This document shows positions 34,837-44,986 of a stretch of 64,000 nucleotides of DNA, piece after piece; within the stretch, counting starts at the first letter, position 1, and each line of letters starts with the position of its first letter. Below the pieces are notes generated by a model. It had not been told where the DNA came from. It was given only the letters and a program-made list of their open reading frames with translations, and searched no databases. The stretch is from JBAXTE01 sp964653595 (GTDB lineage Bacteria; Bacteroidota; Bacteroidia; Bacteroidales; WCHB1-69): the NCBI GenBank assembly GCA_964653595.1, contig CAZZHH010000005.1, positions 31,550 to 95,549 of the forward strand. Direction: 5' to 3'. The position numbers and the translations under genes are program-made.

Positions 34837-35091
34837 TTTCCATTATTATTCCCACTACTTCATTAATTGCCAAAATTTACAAACAATAATTTTAAAATGC
34901 ATAATTCATCGTGCTTTTTTTGATAACATTCCATTATCCTATTATTTCTACATAAAAATTCAATTAAAACTTGCAGATTAACAGTAGTTTAACACCTAAT
35001 TTTTGATTTTTGAGTTATCATTGTAAATTATATTTCGAGAGGTAATATTTGTATTCTTTTAATTCGATTTTTTCTTTAAAAATAATATCTA

Positions 35092-35099
35092 TATCTTTG
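35092..35099 (+). promoter_or_regulatory. -7 element in the 339-base gap before the small lipoprotein gene
   Basis: TATCTTTG matches TAnnTTTG and lies 76 bases before the lipoprotein ATG. No TTTG is found at -33 spacing. The rest of the gap 34837-35175 is AT-rich with no gene or clear terminator. Confidence 0.4.
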
Positions 35100-35175
35100 A
35101 AAAATTAATCTCACAAATTGTACACTATTTTTAATGTGTATGATCCTAAAAACTAACGAAAATTGGAATTTAAAA

Positions 35176-35511
35176 ATGAACCAATCATTTATTAAAACAT
35201 TAAAATTGTTAAGTTATAAAATATTGATTATCACAGCAATAACTTCTATTACAATAACTATCTCTTCCTGTAAGACTACCGATCAAGAACGACAAGCAAA
35301 AAAAATTGCAAAAATTGAAAAGGAGAAAAAAAAACAGGCTGAAAAAGAATATCAGATCAGACAAAAAAGACATATGGATATTCAAGATAAAAAAACACGT
35401 AAACGCATAAAAGGGAATAAAACTAAAATGATGGATCAGACAAGCGTTAAACAACGAAATTTTTGGCAACGACTTTTCCCAAAAAGAGACAAAACTTGTG
35501 TAAAAGAATAA
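35176..35511 (+). CDS. Small, highly basic lipoprotein of unknown function
   Basis: 111 residues. A signal peptide with a lipobox (TISSC, Cys about 33) is followed by a charged coiled-coil-like stretch (about 40-75, Lys/Glu/Gln-rich) and a basic tail. I start at the ATG at 35176, which gives a normal signal peptide; an ATG 42 bases upstream would add an unneeded 14-residue extension. I recognise no family. It lies 228 bases upstream of the TonB receptor gene on the same strand and may belong to that locus. Confidence 0.55.
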   Translation: MNQSFIKTLKLLSYKILIITAITSITITISSCKTTDQERQAKKIAKIEKEKKKQAEKEYQIRQKRHMDIQDKKTRKRIKGNKTKMMDQTSVKQRNFWQRLFPKRDKTCVKE

Positions 35512-35739
35512 TTTGGACTGTTTGTCCGAGTTTTCTTTACGTTCTTCCGATAATATTGCATCTTTAGCGAAAATTCAAGTAATTTTTTTTAACATGCAAA
35601 TTGCTGATTTATAAAGATATAAATGTTGTATCAATAATTATATAAAAAATATTTTTTCATATTTTAAAATTAATATCTATTTTTACCCTCTAATTTAAGA
35701 AAGAATAAGCACAATTAATAACAAATAAAAACAACGGGT

Positions 35740-38700
35740 ATGTTGAAAAAATTACTGTTTACATTCGGGATTTTGCTGGCTATCAGTAGCTTGTCTTACT
35801 CTCAAGGGACCCTAAAAGGGAAAGTAACAGATGGAAAGGAACCCATTCCTTATGCTACTGTTGCTGCAATGCAGGATGGAAAGTTAATTACGGGATCTCA
35901 AACAAATTTTGATGGAGATTTCACCATTAAACCAATCGCATCGGGAACTTACGATGTTAGAATCTCTTTCGTTGGAAAATCAGATTTGCTCATTTCGGGA
36001 GTAAAAATCACTAACGATCAAGTTACTTACCTTAGAGATTTAAAACTTCAAGAATCAACCACCGAGTTGAAAACATTTATTGTGGAATGGGAAAGACCTC
36101 TGATTAATCCAGAAGGTGTTACCGAAACAATGGATGCAAAAGAGATTAAATCTCAACCAGGTCGTGGAGCCGCTGCTATCGTTGCCAACATGGCTGGTGT
36201 GCAAGGAAATGACGGACAGATGGGTAGTGTTCGTGGTTCCAGAACAGATGGTACCGTTACTTACATCGACGGTGTGAAAGTTGCCAGTGGTTTTTCTGTC
36301 CCTAAATCCTCTATTCAAGATATCTCTATGATTGTTGGAGGTGCTCCCGCAAAATACGGGGAAGCTACAGGAGGTGTTTTGGTTATCAATACCAAAGGGC
36401 CTACTAGTATCTACGGAGGTAGTTTAGAGTTCGCAGGATCTCTTGATGGTTACAATAACTTTTTAGGTGCTTTCAGCTTGAATGGACCTCTTGTTAAGAG
36501 CAAAAAAGGAAACAGCGCAATTTTAGGTTTCTTTATCTCTGGTGAAATCGCTTCGTATAAAGATGGGTCTCCTGCTCAAGGGGGTACTTATAAAATGAAA
36601 GACGACGTTAGACAAAGTATCATCGATAATCCTCTTCGTCCTGTTGGTTTTACTGGTATTAACTATTATAATGCGGAATACCTTAGAAATTCAGACATGG
36701 AGAAAATTCGTGTTCGCGAAAATGCTGGAAACTTAAGTGCAGATTTCACAGGAAAATTTGACTTGAAGTTGGTGAAAAATTCTAACCTTACCTTTGGAGG
36801 TTCTTATAACTATAGTAAATATCGTAATTGGTCATTCGCCAATTCTATGTTTAACTCTGATAGAAATGGGGAAACTCAAACTGGAGCTATGTTTGTGTAT
36901 GGAAAATTCTGGCAACGTTTCTTAACTGGAGATACCTCTTCGTTAATTAATAATATATTCTACCAAATCCAATTAGATTATAGTCGTATAAATTCATCTA
37001 CTTATGATGTTGTTCATAAAGACAACCTATTTAATTATGGATACATTGGAAAATTCAAAACTTATAAAAATGCGTTTTACGAAAGAAAAGATGTTACTAT
37101 CGACAACATCGAATATAAAGACGTAATGGCGCTTACCAATTTTTATGACACCTTGGTTACTTTTGAACGTTCAGAGTTGAATCCTTACCTTGCTAATTAT
37201 ACATCTAATTACTATGACTTATATAGTACTCTAGACAACAGCAACGACTATTATAGAAATTATACCTATTTACAAAGCGGATTTGCTTTGCTGAACGGAG
37301 AATCACCAGCATCTATTTTTGGATTATACAATGCTCCAGGTGTTGTTAACTCTGGATATAGCAAATACTTGCAAACTCAAATTGGTTTTAGCGCCAACGG
37401 TAGTGCCGATGTTGGAAAACATGCCTTAGAATTTGGTTTTCAGTACGAACAAAAATCCACTAGTTCTTATAGTTTAGGGGCTAATGGTTTATGGACTTTA
37501 ATGCGTCAATTAGCCAACTCACATATTAAACAGCTCGATTTAGAAAATCCTATGAGAGTATATGTAGATGATGGATTTGGCAACCTTACTTTTGCTGATA
37601 CTGTAAAATACAATTTAAAATATGACCAAGGTTCTCAAAGATATTTCGACGTAAATCTACGTAAAAAACTTGGTTTAGCTGTAAATGGTACTGATTGGGT
37701 AGATGTAGATAACCTAGATCCATCCTCTTATTCAGTGGATATGTTCAATGCCGAAGAATTATTAAATGATGGTTATTCCTTAGTATCATACTCTGGTTAT
37801 GATCATTTAGGAAATAAAACAAAAGGACAAAATAGCATCGAAGATTTTCTTACTGCTAAAGATGCTAATGGAAACTACAAAAGAAGCGTTGGCTCTTACG
37901 ACCCAATTTATATGGCTGGGTATATTCAAGATAAGTTCTTCTTCGAAAGTTTAGTATTTAATGTTGGTGTTCGTGTCGACCGTTTTGACGCAAACCAAAA
38001 AGTATTAAAAGATAATTATCTTCTTGCACCAGCTAAAACGGTTGGTGAAGTTACCGACATGGATCACCCAGAAAACATGGGATCTGATTATGTAGTATAT
38101 GTTAATGATGCCAATAACCCAACCCAAATTATGGGGTATCGTGATGGAAGTAACTGGTACAATGCACAAGGTCAAGTTATTTCAGATCCTTCTATATTAT
38201 CACAAGGTACTGCTACAGGTAGAGTAACCCCTTATTTAGTAGAAGGTTCTGCTGTGAAATTATCAGCGAAAGCATTTAAAGATTATGTTCCTCAATTCTC
38301 TGTAATGCCACGTGTATCATTCTCATTCCCAGTTTCAGATAAAGCTCAGTTTTTTGCACACTATGATGTAATCACTAAACGTCCTACATCGGGTGTATTT
38401 ATGAATCCAGTTGATTATCTTTACATCGAGAAATCAGGTACAAATGATATTTCCAATCCTAGCCTAAAACCAGAAAAGAAAGTGGATTATGAATTAGGTT
38501 TTAGACAAACATTAAGCAAAAAATCTATCATCACTGTTACTGCTTATTATGCAGAGAATCGCGATCAAGTTCAAGCTTATCGTTTTTCTGAAGCATATCC
38601 AAACACCTATTATTCATTCAATAATATCGATTTTGGAACGGTTCAAGGTTTTGCTTTATCTTATGAATTAAGACAATCTAATAATCTTCGCATTCGTACA

Positions 38701-39390
38701 AGTTATACCCTTCAGTTTGCAAAAGGAACTGGTTCAGATGCTTCTTCCTCAAAAAGTATTGTAGCTTCCGGACAACCAAACTTAAGAACTTTATCTAACC
38801 TTGACTTCGATCAACGTCATGCAGTTAAAGCTAATATTGATTATAGATTTAGTGCAGGTAAAGATTATAATGGCCCTAAAACTACTCGTGCTACCAAAGA
38901 TGGAAAAGCAAAAACTATCAATTGGTTAGAAAATACTGGAATCAATTTTACTTTCAACAGCTCATCTGGTTCTCCTTATACTCGTTCATCTAAAGTTACT
39001 AGTATTACTGGAGTAGGTACACGTCAAATTTCTGGTAACCTTAATGGTTCTAGTTTGCCATGGCAATTCTGGATTGATGCTCGTATTGATAAAGAATTTA
39101 TGTTTGCATTGAAAAAAGATAAAGAATCTAAAAAAACTACCAAGTACGGTTATTTAACAGTATACTTAGAAGTTTTAAATGTATTTAATTTCAAAAATGC
39201 AACTTCCGTTTATGGATATACAGGAAATCCTGATGATGATGGATTCCTAGCTGCCGCTGAATACCAACGTCAAATTAACTCTTATAATGATCCTCAATCA
39301 TTTATCGATTACTATCGTGCAATGGTTAACAATCCTTATAACTATAGTTTGCCACGTAGAATTAACTTAGGTGTTCAATTTGGATTCTAA
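35740..39390 (+). CDS. TonB-dependent receptor with carboxypeptidase-like N-terminal domain
   Basis: 1216 residues: signal peptide (MLKKLLFTFGILLAISSLSYS, then QGT), a carboxypeptidase-regulatory-like domain (about 24-105, GTLKGKVTDGKEPIPYATV), a plug domain (about 125-225, AAIVANMAGVQGNDGQMGSVRG and YIDGVKVASG) and a long barrel to the terminal phenylalanine (NLGVQFGF). No TonB box was securely located and there is no SusD gene beside it. Instead, the next gene encodes a huge T9SS-type protein and the third a PorV-like barrel, which suggests a role in handling a surface protein or its ligand. Substrate unknown. Confidence 0.85.
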   Translation: MLKKLLFTFGILLAISSLSYSQGTLKGKVTDGKEPIPYATVAAMQDGKLITGSQTNFDGDFTIKPIASGTYDVRISFVGKSDLLISGVKITNDQVTYLRDLKLQESTTELKTFIVEWERPLINPEGVTETMDAKEIKSQPGRGAAAIVANMAGVQGNDGQMGSVRGSRTDGTVTYIDGVKVASGFSVPKSSIQDISMIVGGAPAKYGEATGGVLVINTKGPTSIYGGSLEFAGSLDGYNNFLGAFSLNGPLVKSKKGNSAILGFFISGEIASYKDGSPAQGGTYKMKDDVRQSIIDNPLRPVGFTGINYYNAEYLRNSDMEKIRVRENAGNLSADFTGKFDLKLVKNSNLTFGGSYNYSKYRNWSFANSMFNSDRNGETQTGAMFVYGKFWQRFLTGDTSSLINNIFYQIQLDYSRINSSTYDVVHKDNLFNYGYIGKFKTYKNAFYERKDVTIDNIEYKDVMALTNFYDTLVTFERSELNPYLANYTSNYYDLYSTLDNSNDYYRNYTYLQSGFALLNGESPASIFGLYNAPGVVNSGYSKYLQTQIGFSANGSADVGKHALEFGFQYEQKSTSSYSLGANGLWTLMRQLANSHIKQLDLENPMRVYVDDGFGNLTFADTVKYNLKYDQGSQRYFDVNLRKKLGLAVNGTDWVDVDNLDPSSYSVDMFNAEELLNDGYSLVSYSGYDHLGNKTKGQNSIEDFLTAKDANGNYKRSVGSYDPIYMAGYIQDKFFFESLVFNVGVRVDRFDANQKVLKDNYLLAPAKTVGEVTDMDHPENMGSDYVVYVNDANNPTQIMGYRDGSNWYNAQGQVISDPSILSQGTATGRVTPYLVEGSAVKLSAKAFKDYVPQFSVMPRVSFSFPVSDKAQFFAHYDVITKRPTSGVFMNPVDYLYIEKSGTNDISNPSLKPEKKVDYELGFRQTLSKKSIITVTAYYAENRDQVQAYRFSEAYPNTYYSFNNIDFGTVQGFALSYELRQSNNLRIRTSYTLQFAKGTGSDASSSKSIVASGQPNLRTLSNLDFDQRHAVKANIDYRFSAGKDYNGPKTTRATKDGKAKTINWLENTGINFTFNSSSGSPYTRSSKVTSITGVGTRQISGNLNGSSLPWQFWIDARIDKEFMFALKKDKESKKTTKYGYLTVYLEVLNVFNFKNATSVYGYTGNPDDDGFLAAAEYQRQINSYNDPQSFIDYYRAMVNNPYNYSLPRRINLGVQFGF

Positions 39391-39435
39391 TTAAGTAGCA
39401 TTAAAGAAAGTATTTAAAGAAAAAAAATAGATAGA

Positions 39436-42400
39436 ATGAAAAAAATAAATAATCTTATAGCTGCATCACTCTTTAGCCTTGTGCTTTTAAGCCCATCGGT
39501 TTATGCAGAGAAATGGAAGGGTGAAATTCGCAAAGGGACTGATCAGCCTAAACCTGCATTTTGCGTTCCAGCATCCGGTTCTTCAGAATTAAATTTGAAC
39601 AACGTTCGTGCACGTATCAATACTGGTGGCGACATGTGGTGGGATTTTGAAACATCAAAGTATGAGATTCCTAAAGGTTCTCGTAAAACATCTATGTTCT
39701 CTGCTTCCCTTTGGATTGGGGGAAAAGATGTTAATGGTCAATTAAAATTGGCAGCACTTCGCTACCGCCAAATTGGTAATGATTATTGGACTGGACCATT
39801 AACCATTGATGGAACTGCTTCTATTGATCAACCTACTTGTGCTATGTATGATAAACAATGGAAAATCACTCGTTTCGAAGTAGAACAATTTATTGCTTAC
39901 TCTAATGGTTTTGATATGCCAGATGGCTATACTGTTCCATTGGTAATTCAAAACTGGCCTGCACATCCAATTGATAGAAACCCATACCAAAGTTTTTATT
40001 TGGCACCATTCTTCGATAAAGATGGTGATTATCAATATGATTGGACTAAAGGGGACTATCCATATTACGATTTTCAAAACTCTTTATGTCCTACTAATCC
40101 TGCTAATATGGGTAACCCTCCACGCCCAACGATGGATTCAGATACAAGCTTAACTTATGGTGGCGTTGTAAAAGGTGGTATGTTGGTGGATCAAGTGTTA
40201 AAAGGTGACCAAACTATTTGGTGGGTTTTTAATGATAAAGGCGCTGCTCATACTGAATCAAAAGGGGAACCTATTGGTCTTGAAATTCGTGCTCAAGCTT
40301 TCGCTTTTGCTACAAATGACGAAATCAATAACATGACATTCTACTCTTATGAAATTATCAATAGATCTACCTATACTTTAACCGAGACATACTTTAGTCA
40401 ATGGGTGGATACCGATTTAGGAGATGCTAACGATGATTATGTTGGTTGTGATGTACGACGTGGTTTAGGATATTGCTATAATGGAGATGAAGTAGATGGT
40501 ACTGGAAGATATGATCATTATGGACCTCAACCCCCAGCTATTGGAGTTGACTTTTTCCAAGGTCCTTATATGGATCCTGATGGTTATGATAGTCCAAACT
40601 TGTCTCAATTACCTGTTGGTTTAGATCCAGTTACGAATAATGGATTGGTTCAAAATTTTACCAATTTTACAACAACTACTAACCTTGTAATTCCTTCTAT
40701 CGATTTAAAAGTCAGATCTGAAGCAATTAATGGTGTAAACTTTGGAGATGGTATTGTGGATAACGAACGTTTCGGAATGAGACGATTTGTATTTCATAAC
40801 AATAGTGGCGGTGTTACTGCTATGAACGATCCAAGTATTGCTATTGAATACTATAATATGTTAAGAGGTATTTGGAAAGATAATACCAGCATGACTTATG
40901 GTGGAACTGGATATGGTACTGGTATTGCTTGTGCATTTATGTTCCCTGGTGATACAGATCCATGGAATTGGGGTACTTTCGGAACTCCAATACCTGCTTC
41001 TTATCAAGCTACTCCATGGACTGAGAAAAACATGAACAATGCTCCAAGCGATCGTCGTTTTATGCAATCTGCTGGTCCTTTTACACTATATCCTGGTGCT
41101 GTAAATTATATTACTGTTGGTATTCCATGGGCTCGTGCTACATCAGGAGGTGCATATGCATCTGTTGAATTATTGAAACGTGTTGATGACAAATGTCAAG
41201 TACTTTTTGATAATTGTTTTAAAGTTCTTGATGGTCCTGATGCTCCAAATTTGGCAGCGCAAGAATTAGATAGAGAAGTGATATTATATCTATCTAATCC
41301 GACGAATTCTAATAACTTTAATGAGCAATATAAAGAATTTGATCCAACTATCCCTTTGAAAGACGCAGCTGGTAATTTATACGATCAATATTATCGATTT
41401 GAAGGTTATCAAGTATTCCAATTGATAGATGCTTCTGTTTCTGTTGCTGATATTTATGATGCTGACAAATCACGTTTAGTATTCCAATGCGACCTGAAAA
41501 ATTTCGATAAATCTAACAACCCAGTATCAAGACTTGTAAATTACGCATACAATGATGAAATTGGTGGTAATATTCCTCAAGAGATGGTTAATGGTGGAAA
41601 TGCTGGAATTACTCATAGCATTAAAATTAAGGAGGATCAATTTGCAACTGGAGACAAGAGATTGGTTAATCACAAAAAATACTACTACATTGCAATTGCT
41701 TATTCCTATAACAAATTTGCTCCTTATTCTCAAGATCCTAACGTTCAGGATGGTTTATTTGGTCAAAAGCGCACTTATCTAGCAGGAAGAAAATCGGCTA
41801 TTGGTTCTATCGTGCCAATTACTGTTATACCTCATATCCCAGCTCCTGAAGCGTTTGGAACTCAAATGCAAGCTTCTTATGGTGATCAACCACAAATTAC
41901 GCGTGTTGAAGGTCATGGAAACGGTGGCTTAATTCTAGATTTAACGAAGGCTTCTTTGGATAAAATTATGTCGGGCTCTCCTTGGAAATCAGACGAATTA
42001 GTATACGAACCAAATAGAGGTCCTTTGAATATTAAAGTAGTGGATCCTTTAAATGTTAAAGCTGGTGAATTCTTATTGAAATTTACAAATCCTGGTGGAG
42101 CTACTCAAGTAGATAACACTTTCGGTTGGGAAATTTCTGGATCAGGGTTTGCCACTATTACAAGTGACCAATCCATTGCTTTAGGCAACGAACAGCTTAT
42201 CATGGATTTAGGAATTTCTGTTCAAATTCAGCAATTTAATTTCGATTATCTCTTTCCAGAAGCGGTTACTCCAACAGAAGGTCCTAAAAATGTATTGAAA
42301 ACTAAGTTCCTAGAAGGTACTATTGATTTTGGGGATCCTAATAAAGCTTGGATTACTGGTGTTCCAGATGTTGATGGAGACGGGCCACTAAACTGGATTC

Positions 42401-43662
42401 GTTCAGGATCGTTAGCTTATGGAGATAGTCCTACTCCTGATGAAGCAAAACTTGTGGATTATTATGTGCCTAAAGCAAACTCTTCCAATAAATATTGGTT
42501 GGATGCGGATGAACAATATGAAAAAATTATCAATAGAACATGGGCCCCTTATCACTTAGCTGGTCGTTGGGAAAATAACCCTGGCTTCCCTGATGAGCTC
42601 GGTTTTACGAGAAATCTAAGTTTATTACATAGTGTGGATATTGTTTTCACTTCTGATCAATCCAAATGGACTCGTTGTCCAGTTGTAGAAACTTGTGACG
42701 AGACTACAAGATCGGAAGGTGGAGCTATTAAATTAGAGCCACGTAATGCTCCTTCTGTTGGAAAAAATGGCTTACCAGATGGAACAGGCAATGGAATGGG
42801 TTGGTTCCCAGGTTATGCTATCAATGTTGAAACAGGAGAACGCTTAAATATTATGTTTGGTGAAGATTCATGGTTGCGTTATGATAATGGAAACGATATG
42901 AAATTTAATCCAACTAGTCGCGTTTTTTCTTCCACAGGTGGTGTATTATTTGGTGGAAAACACTTTATTTATATCATGGGGCATCAAAATAATAAAACTA
43001 CTCCAGATCCAGTTTTTGACTGCCCAGCATATGACGAAGGCGTTTGGTTGATGAATAAATTTACTGAAATTCAAAGTACAACCAATGCCAACTTACGTAA
43101 AGTGAAAAAAGGAAACTTGTATGTTAATGCTATGTGGACTTCTATTCCATTAGCGGTACCATCTCAAAATTGGTTACAAACAGATTGCAAAATCCGTCTT
43201 CGTGTAGCTCGTCCATACAAACGTTATCTTGCAACTACCAATGATGCCCCTGCAACTGTAACTAACGACAACTTCCCATTGTATCGTTTTAATACTGGAA
43301 TCTTTGCTACTCAAACTAATGTGAATGAAGTTGCAAAATCTGCACTCGATTTAATTAACGTAGTTCCAAATCCGTATTATGGATTCTCAACTTATGAAAC
43401 AAGTCAGCTAGACAATAGAATTAAAATTGTCAATCTACCTGTAAAATGTGTTGTTTCCATTTATGCAGTGAATGGATCTTTGGTACGTCAGTTTAAAAAA
43501 GATGATAATACAATAACTTCTCTTGACTGGGATTTGAAAAACCACGCAGGTATTCCAATTTCTGGAGGTATTTATATTATTCATGTTAAAGCGGATGGTA
43601 TTGGAGAAAAGGTGATTAAATGGTTTGGTGCTTTAAGACCAACGGATTTGAACTCTTTCTAA
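39436..43662 (+). CDS. Very large secreted protein with a T9SS type A-like C-terminal domain
   Basis: 1408 residues with a signal peptide (MKKINNLIAASLFSLVLLSPSVYA). The body has no catalytic motif I recognise. It is rich in Asp/Gly/Asn/aromatic residues and contains calcium-site-like stretches (DKDGDYQYDW, DVDGDGPLNW) and the distinctive region CDVRRGLGYCYNGDEVDGTG. The last ~95 residues (from VVPNPYYGFSTYE through DWDLKNHAGIPISGGIYIIHV to WFGALRP) resemble a T9SS type A sorting domain, so the protein should be carried over the outer membrane and surface-attached. It lies 45 bases after the TonB receptor gene. Confidence 0.75.
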   Translation: MKKINNLIAASLFSLVLLSPSVYAEKWKGEIRKGTDQPKPAFCVPASGSSELNLNNVRARINTGGDMWWDFETSKYEIPKGSRKTSMFSASLWIGGKDVNGQLKLAALRYRQIGNDYWTGPLTIDGTASIDQPTCAMYDKQWKITRFEVEQFIAYSNGFDMPDGYTVPLVIQNWPAHPIDRNPYQSFYLAPFFDKDGDYQYDWTKGDYPYYDFQNSLCPTNPANMGNPPRPTMDSDTSLTYGGVVKGGMLVDQVLKGDQTIWWVFNDKGAAHTESKGEPIGLEIRAQAFAFATNDEINNMTFYSYEIINRSTYTLTETYFSQWVDTDLGDANDDYVGCDVRRGLGYCYNGDEVDGTGRYDHYGPQPPAIGVDFFQGPYMDPDGYDSPNLSQLPVGLDPVTNNGLVQNFTNFTTTTNLVIPSIDLKVRSEAINGVNFGDGIVDNERFGMRRFVFHNNSGGVTAMNDPSIAIEYYNMLRGIWKDNTSMTYGGTGYGTGIACAFMFPGDTDPWNWGTFGTPIPASYQATPWTEKNMNNAPSDRRFMQSAGPFTLYPGAVNYITVGIPWARATSGGAYASVELLKRVDDKCQVLFDNCFKVLDGPDAPNLAAQELDREVILYLSNPTNSNNFNEQYKEFDPTIPLKDAAGNLYDQYYRFEGYQVFQLIDASVSVADIYDADKSRLVFQCDLKNFDKSNNPVSRLVNYAYNDEIGGNIPQEMVNGGNAGITHSIKIKEDQFATGDKRLVNHKKYYYIAIAYSYNKFAPYSQDPNVQDGLFGQKRTYLAGRKSAIGSIVPITVIPHIPAPEAFGTQMQASYGDQPQITRVEGHGNGGLILDLTKASLDKIMSGSPWKSDELVYEPNRGPLNIKVVDPLNVKAGEFLLKFTNPGGATQVDNTFGWEISGSGFATITSDQSIALGNEQLIMDLGISVQIQQFNFDYLFPEAVTPTEGPKNVLKTKFLEGTIDFGDPNKAWITGVPDVDGDGPLNWIRSGSLAYGDSPTPDEAKLVDYYVPKANSSNKYWLDADEQYEKIINRTWAPYHLAGRWENNPGFPDELGFTRNLSLLHSVDIVFTSDQSKWTRCPVVETCDETTRSEGGAIKLEPRNAPSVGKNGLPDGTGNGMGWFPGYAINVETGERLNIMFGEDSWLRYDNGNDMKFNPTSRVFSSTGGVLFGGKHFIYIMGHQNNKTTPDPVFDCPAYDEGVWLMNKFTEIQSTTNANLRKVKKGNLYVNAMWTSIPLAVPSQNWLQTDCKIRLRVARPYKRYLATTNDAPATVTNDNFPLYRFNTGIFATQTNVNEVAKSALDLINVVPNPYYGFSTYETSQLDNRIKIVNLPVKCVVSIYAVNGSLVRQFKKDDNTITSLDWDLKNHAGIPISGGIYIIHVKADGIGEKVIKWFGALRPTDLNSF

Positions 43663-43700
43663 TTAAATCTAATAGTTTACAATTATATAAAAAATAAGAT

Positions 43701-44840
43701 ATGAAAAAAAATATAAAAAGAGTTGTAAGTTTAGTGCTTGTGTGTTCATTGTCATTATCAGCGTTTATTGCAAACGCTGGTAATGAGGATCGCACAGGTC
43801 AGTCTGGCGCAGCTGAACTATTAATCAATCCATGGGCTCGTGGCACTGGTTGGGGCAATGTTAATGTTGCTAACGCTCGAGGAGTGGAAGCCATTTTCAC
43901 AAACGTTGCTGGAGTTGCATTCACTAAAAAGACGCAAGTGTCGTTTATGAATACTCAGTATCTTCAAGGTTCTGGCGCGAAAATTAATGCATTTGGTATT
44001 ACACAAAAAGTAACCGAAACTGGTGTACTTGGTTTATCAGTTGCATCCATGGGTTTTGGTAATATTCCTGTTACTACAGAAGAGGATCCTGAAGGAAATA
44101 TCGGTAGTTTCTCCCCAAATTTTCTAAATATTTCTTTGGCCTATTCAAATTCATTTTCCGATCAAATTCACGGAGGAGTTGTAATAAAAATAGTGAATGA
44201 GTCTATTTCTGATATGTCTGCAACTGGTATTGCAATTGATGCAGGTATTCAATATGTAACTGGAAAATATGATAATGCTCGTTTTGGAATCGCTTTGAAA
44301 AACGTTGGTACCCCAATGAGTTTCAGTGGCGACGGTTTATCTGTTCGTGGCCTAATTAACGGATCTACAACTAATTTAACGTTAGAACAAAGATCTGGGG
44401 AATTTGAATTGCCAACAATGCTTACAATGGGTTTATCGTATGATTTCTTATGGGCAAAAAAGGATAACGACAATGTTCCTTCCGATGCAGCTGGAAACAA
44501 ACCAAAGAAGAAAAAACAAACTTTATCTTATGATAATGCAGAACACCGTTTGACACTTGCTGGTGCTTTTATTTCAAATGCATTCTCAAAGGATCAATTT
44601 ATTGGTGGAGTTGAGTATTCATGGCATAATCTTTTGCAAATTCGTACAGGATATGCTTACGAATCGGATCAAATGGATGCGCAATTAACAAAATCAATCT
44701 ATACTGGTTTTAATTTTGGTGGTTCTGTTTTAGTGCCATTAAACAAAGAAAAAGGATCTTATTTCTCTATAGATTATTCTTACAGAACTACTCGTAACTT
44801 TAGTGGATGTCATACCATCGGTGCAGTAATCAATTTGTAG
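43701..44840 (+). CDS. PorV/PorQ family outer-membrane barrel, PorV-like paralogue
   Basis: 379 residues with a signal peptide (about 1-26, ending IANA). The mature protein starts with GQSGAAELLINPWARGTGWGN and continues VNVANARGVEAIFTNVAG, the conserved opening of PorV-type FadL-fold barrels, and ends in AVINL. PorV binds T9SS C-terminal signals and shuttles cargo to PorU. This copy lies 38 bases behind the giant sorting-domain gene, so I infer it is dedicated to that cargo. It is distinct from porQ at 9.3-10.3 kb. Confidence 0.8.
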   Translation: MKKNIKRVVSLVLVCSLSLSAFIANAGNEDRTGQSGAAELLINPWARGTGWGNVNVANARGVEAIFTNVAGVAFTKKTQVSFMNTQYLQGSGAKINAFGITQKVTETGVLGLSVASMGFGNIPVTTEEDPEGNIGSFSPNFLNISLAYSNSFSDQIHGGVVIKIVNESISDMSATGIAIDAGIQYVTGKYDNARFGIALKNVGTPMSFSGDGLSVRGLINGSTTNLTLEQRSGEFELPTMLTMGLSYDFLWAKKDNDNVPSDAAGNKPKKKKQTLSYDNAEHRLTLAGAFISNAFSKDQFIGGVEYSWHNLLQIRTGYAYESDQMDAQLTKSIYTGFNFGGSVLVPLNKEKGSYFSIDYSYRTTRNFSGCHTIGAVINL

Positions 44841-44865
44841 ATTAATAATTTTTAGTGTATCTTTG
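44834..44865 (+). promoter_or_regulatory. Consensus promoter overlapping the PorV-like gene end (TTTG, 20 bp, TATCTTTG)
   Basis: TTTG at 44834-44837, 20 bases, then TATCTTTG at 44858-44865. This is the best promoter match in the window and its -33 box lies inside the last codons of the PorV-like gene. The transcript would start near 44871, just before two hairpins, and read into greA. Confidence 0.7.
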
Positions 44866-44876
44866 CACTGTATTTT

Positions 44877-44915
44877 AATAGAAGAGGCTAGCATTAGTCT
44901 CTTCTATTAATTTTT
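44877..44915 (+). terminator. First hairpin in the greA leader (terminator or attenuator)
   Basis: AATAGAAGAG pairs with CTCTTCTATT around a 12-base loop, followed by TTTTT at 44911-44915. It may end the PorV-like operon, and also lies six or so bases past the predicted greA transcript start. Confidence 0.75.
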
Positions 44916-44948
44916 AAAAGCTTATAAGCCCGTTGCTTATGGCTTTTT
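44915..44948 (+). terminator. Second hairpin in the greA leader
   Basis: AAAAGC and ATAAGC pair with GCTTAT and GCTTTT around CCGTT with a small internal bulge. Its T run is largely within the stem, so it is weaker as a terminator than the first hairpin. Confidence 0.55.
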
Positions 44949-44986
44949 CCTTTAAATAATGGTCTCGTATAATAAATTTAGTATTT

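Noticed and set aside
35514..35533. Weak hairpin GGAC/GTCC after the small lipoprotein gene
   Set aside because: The stem is only four pairs with a short T run; not reported as a terminator.
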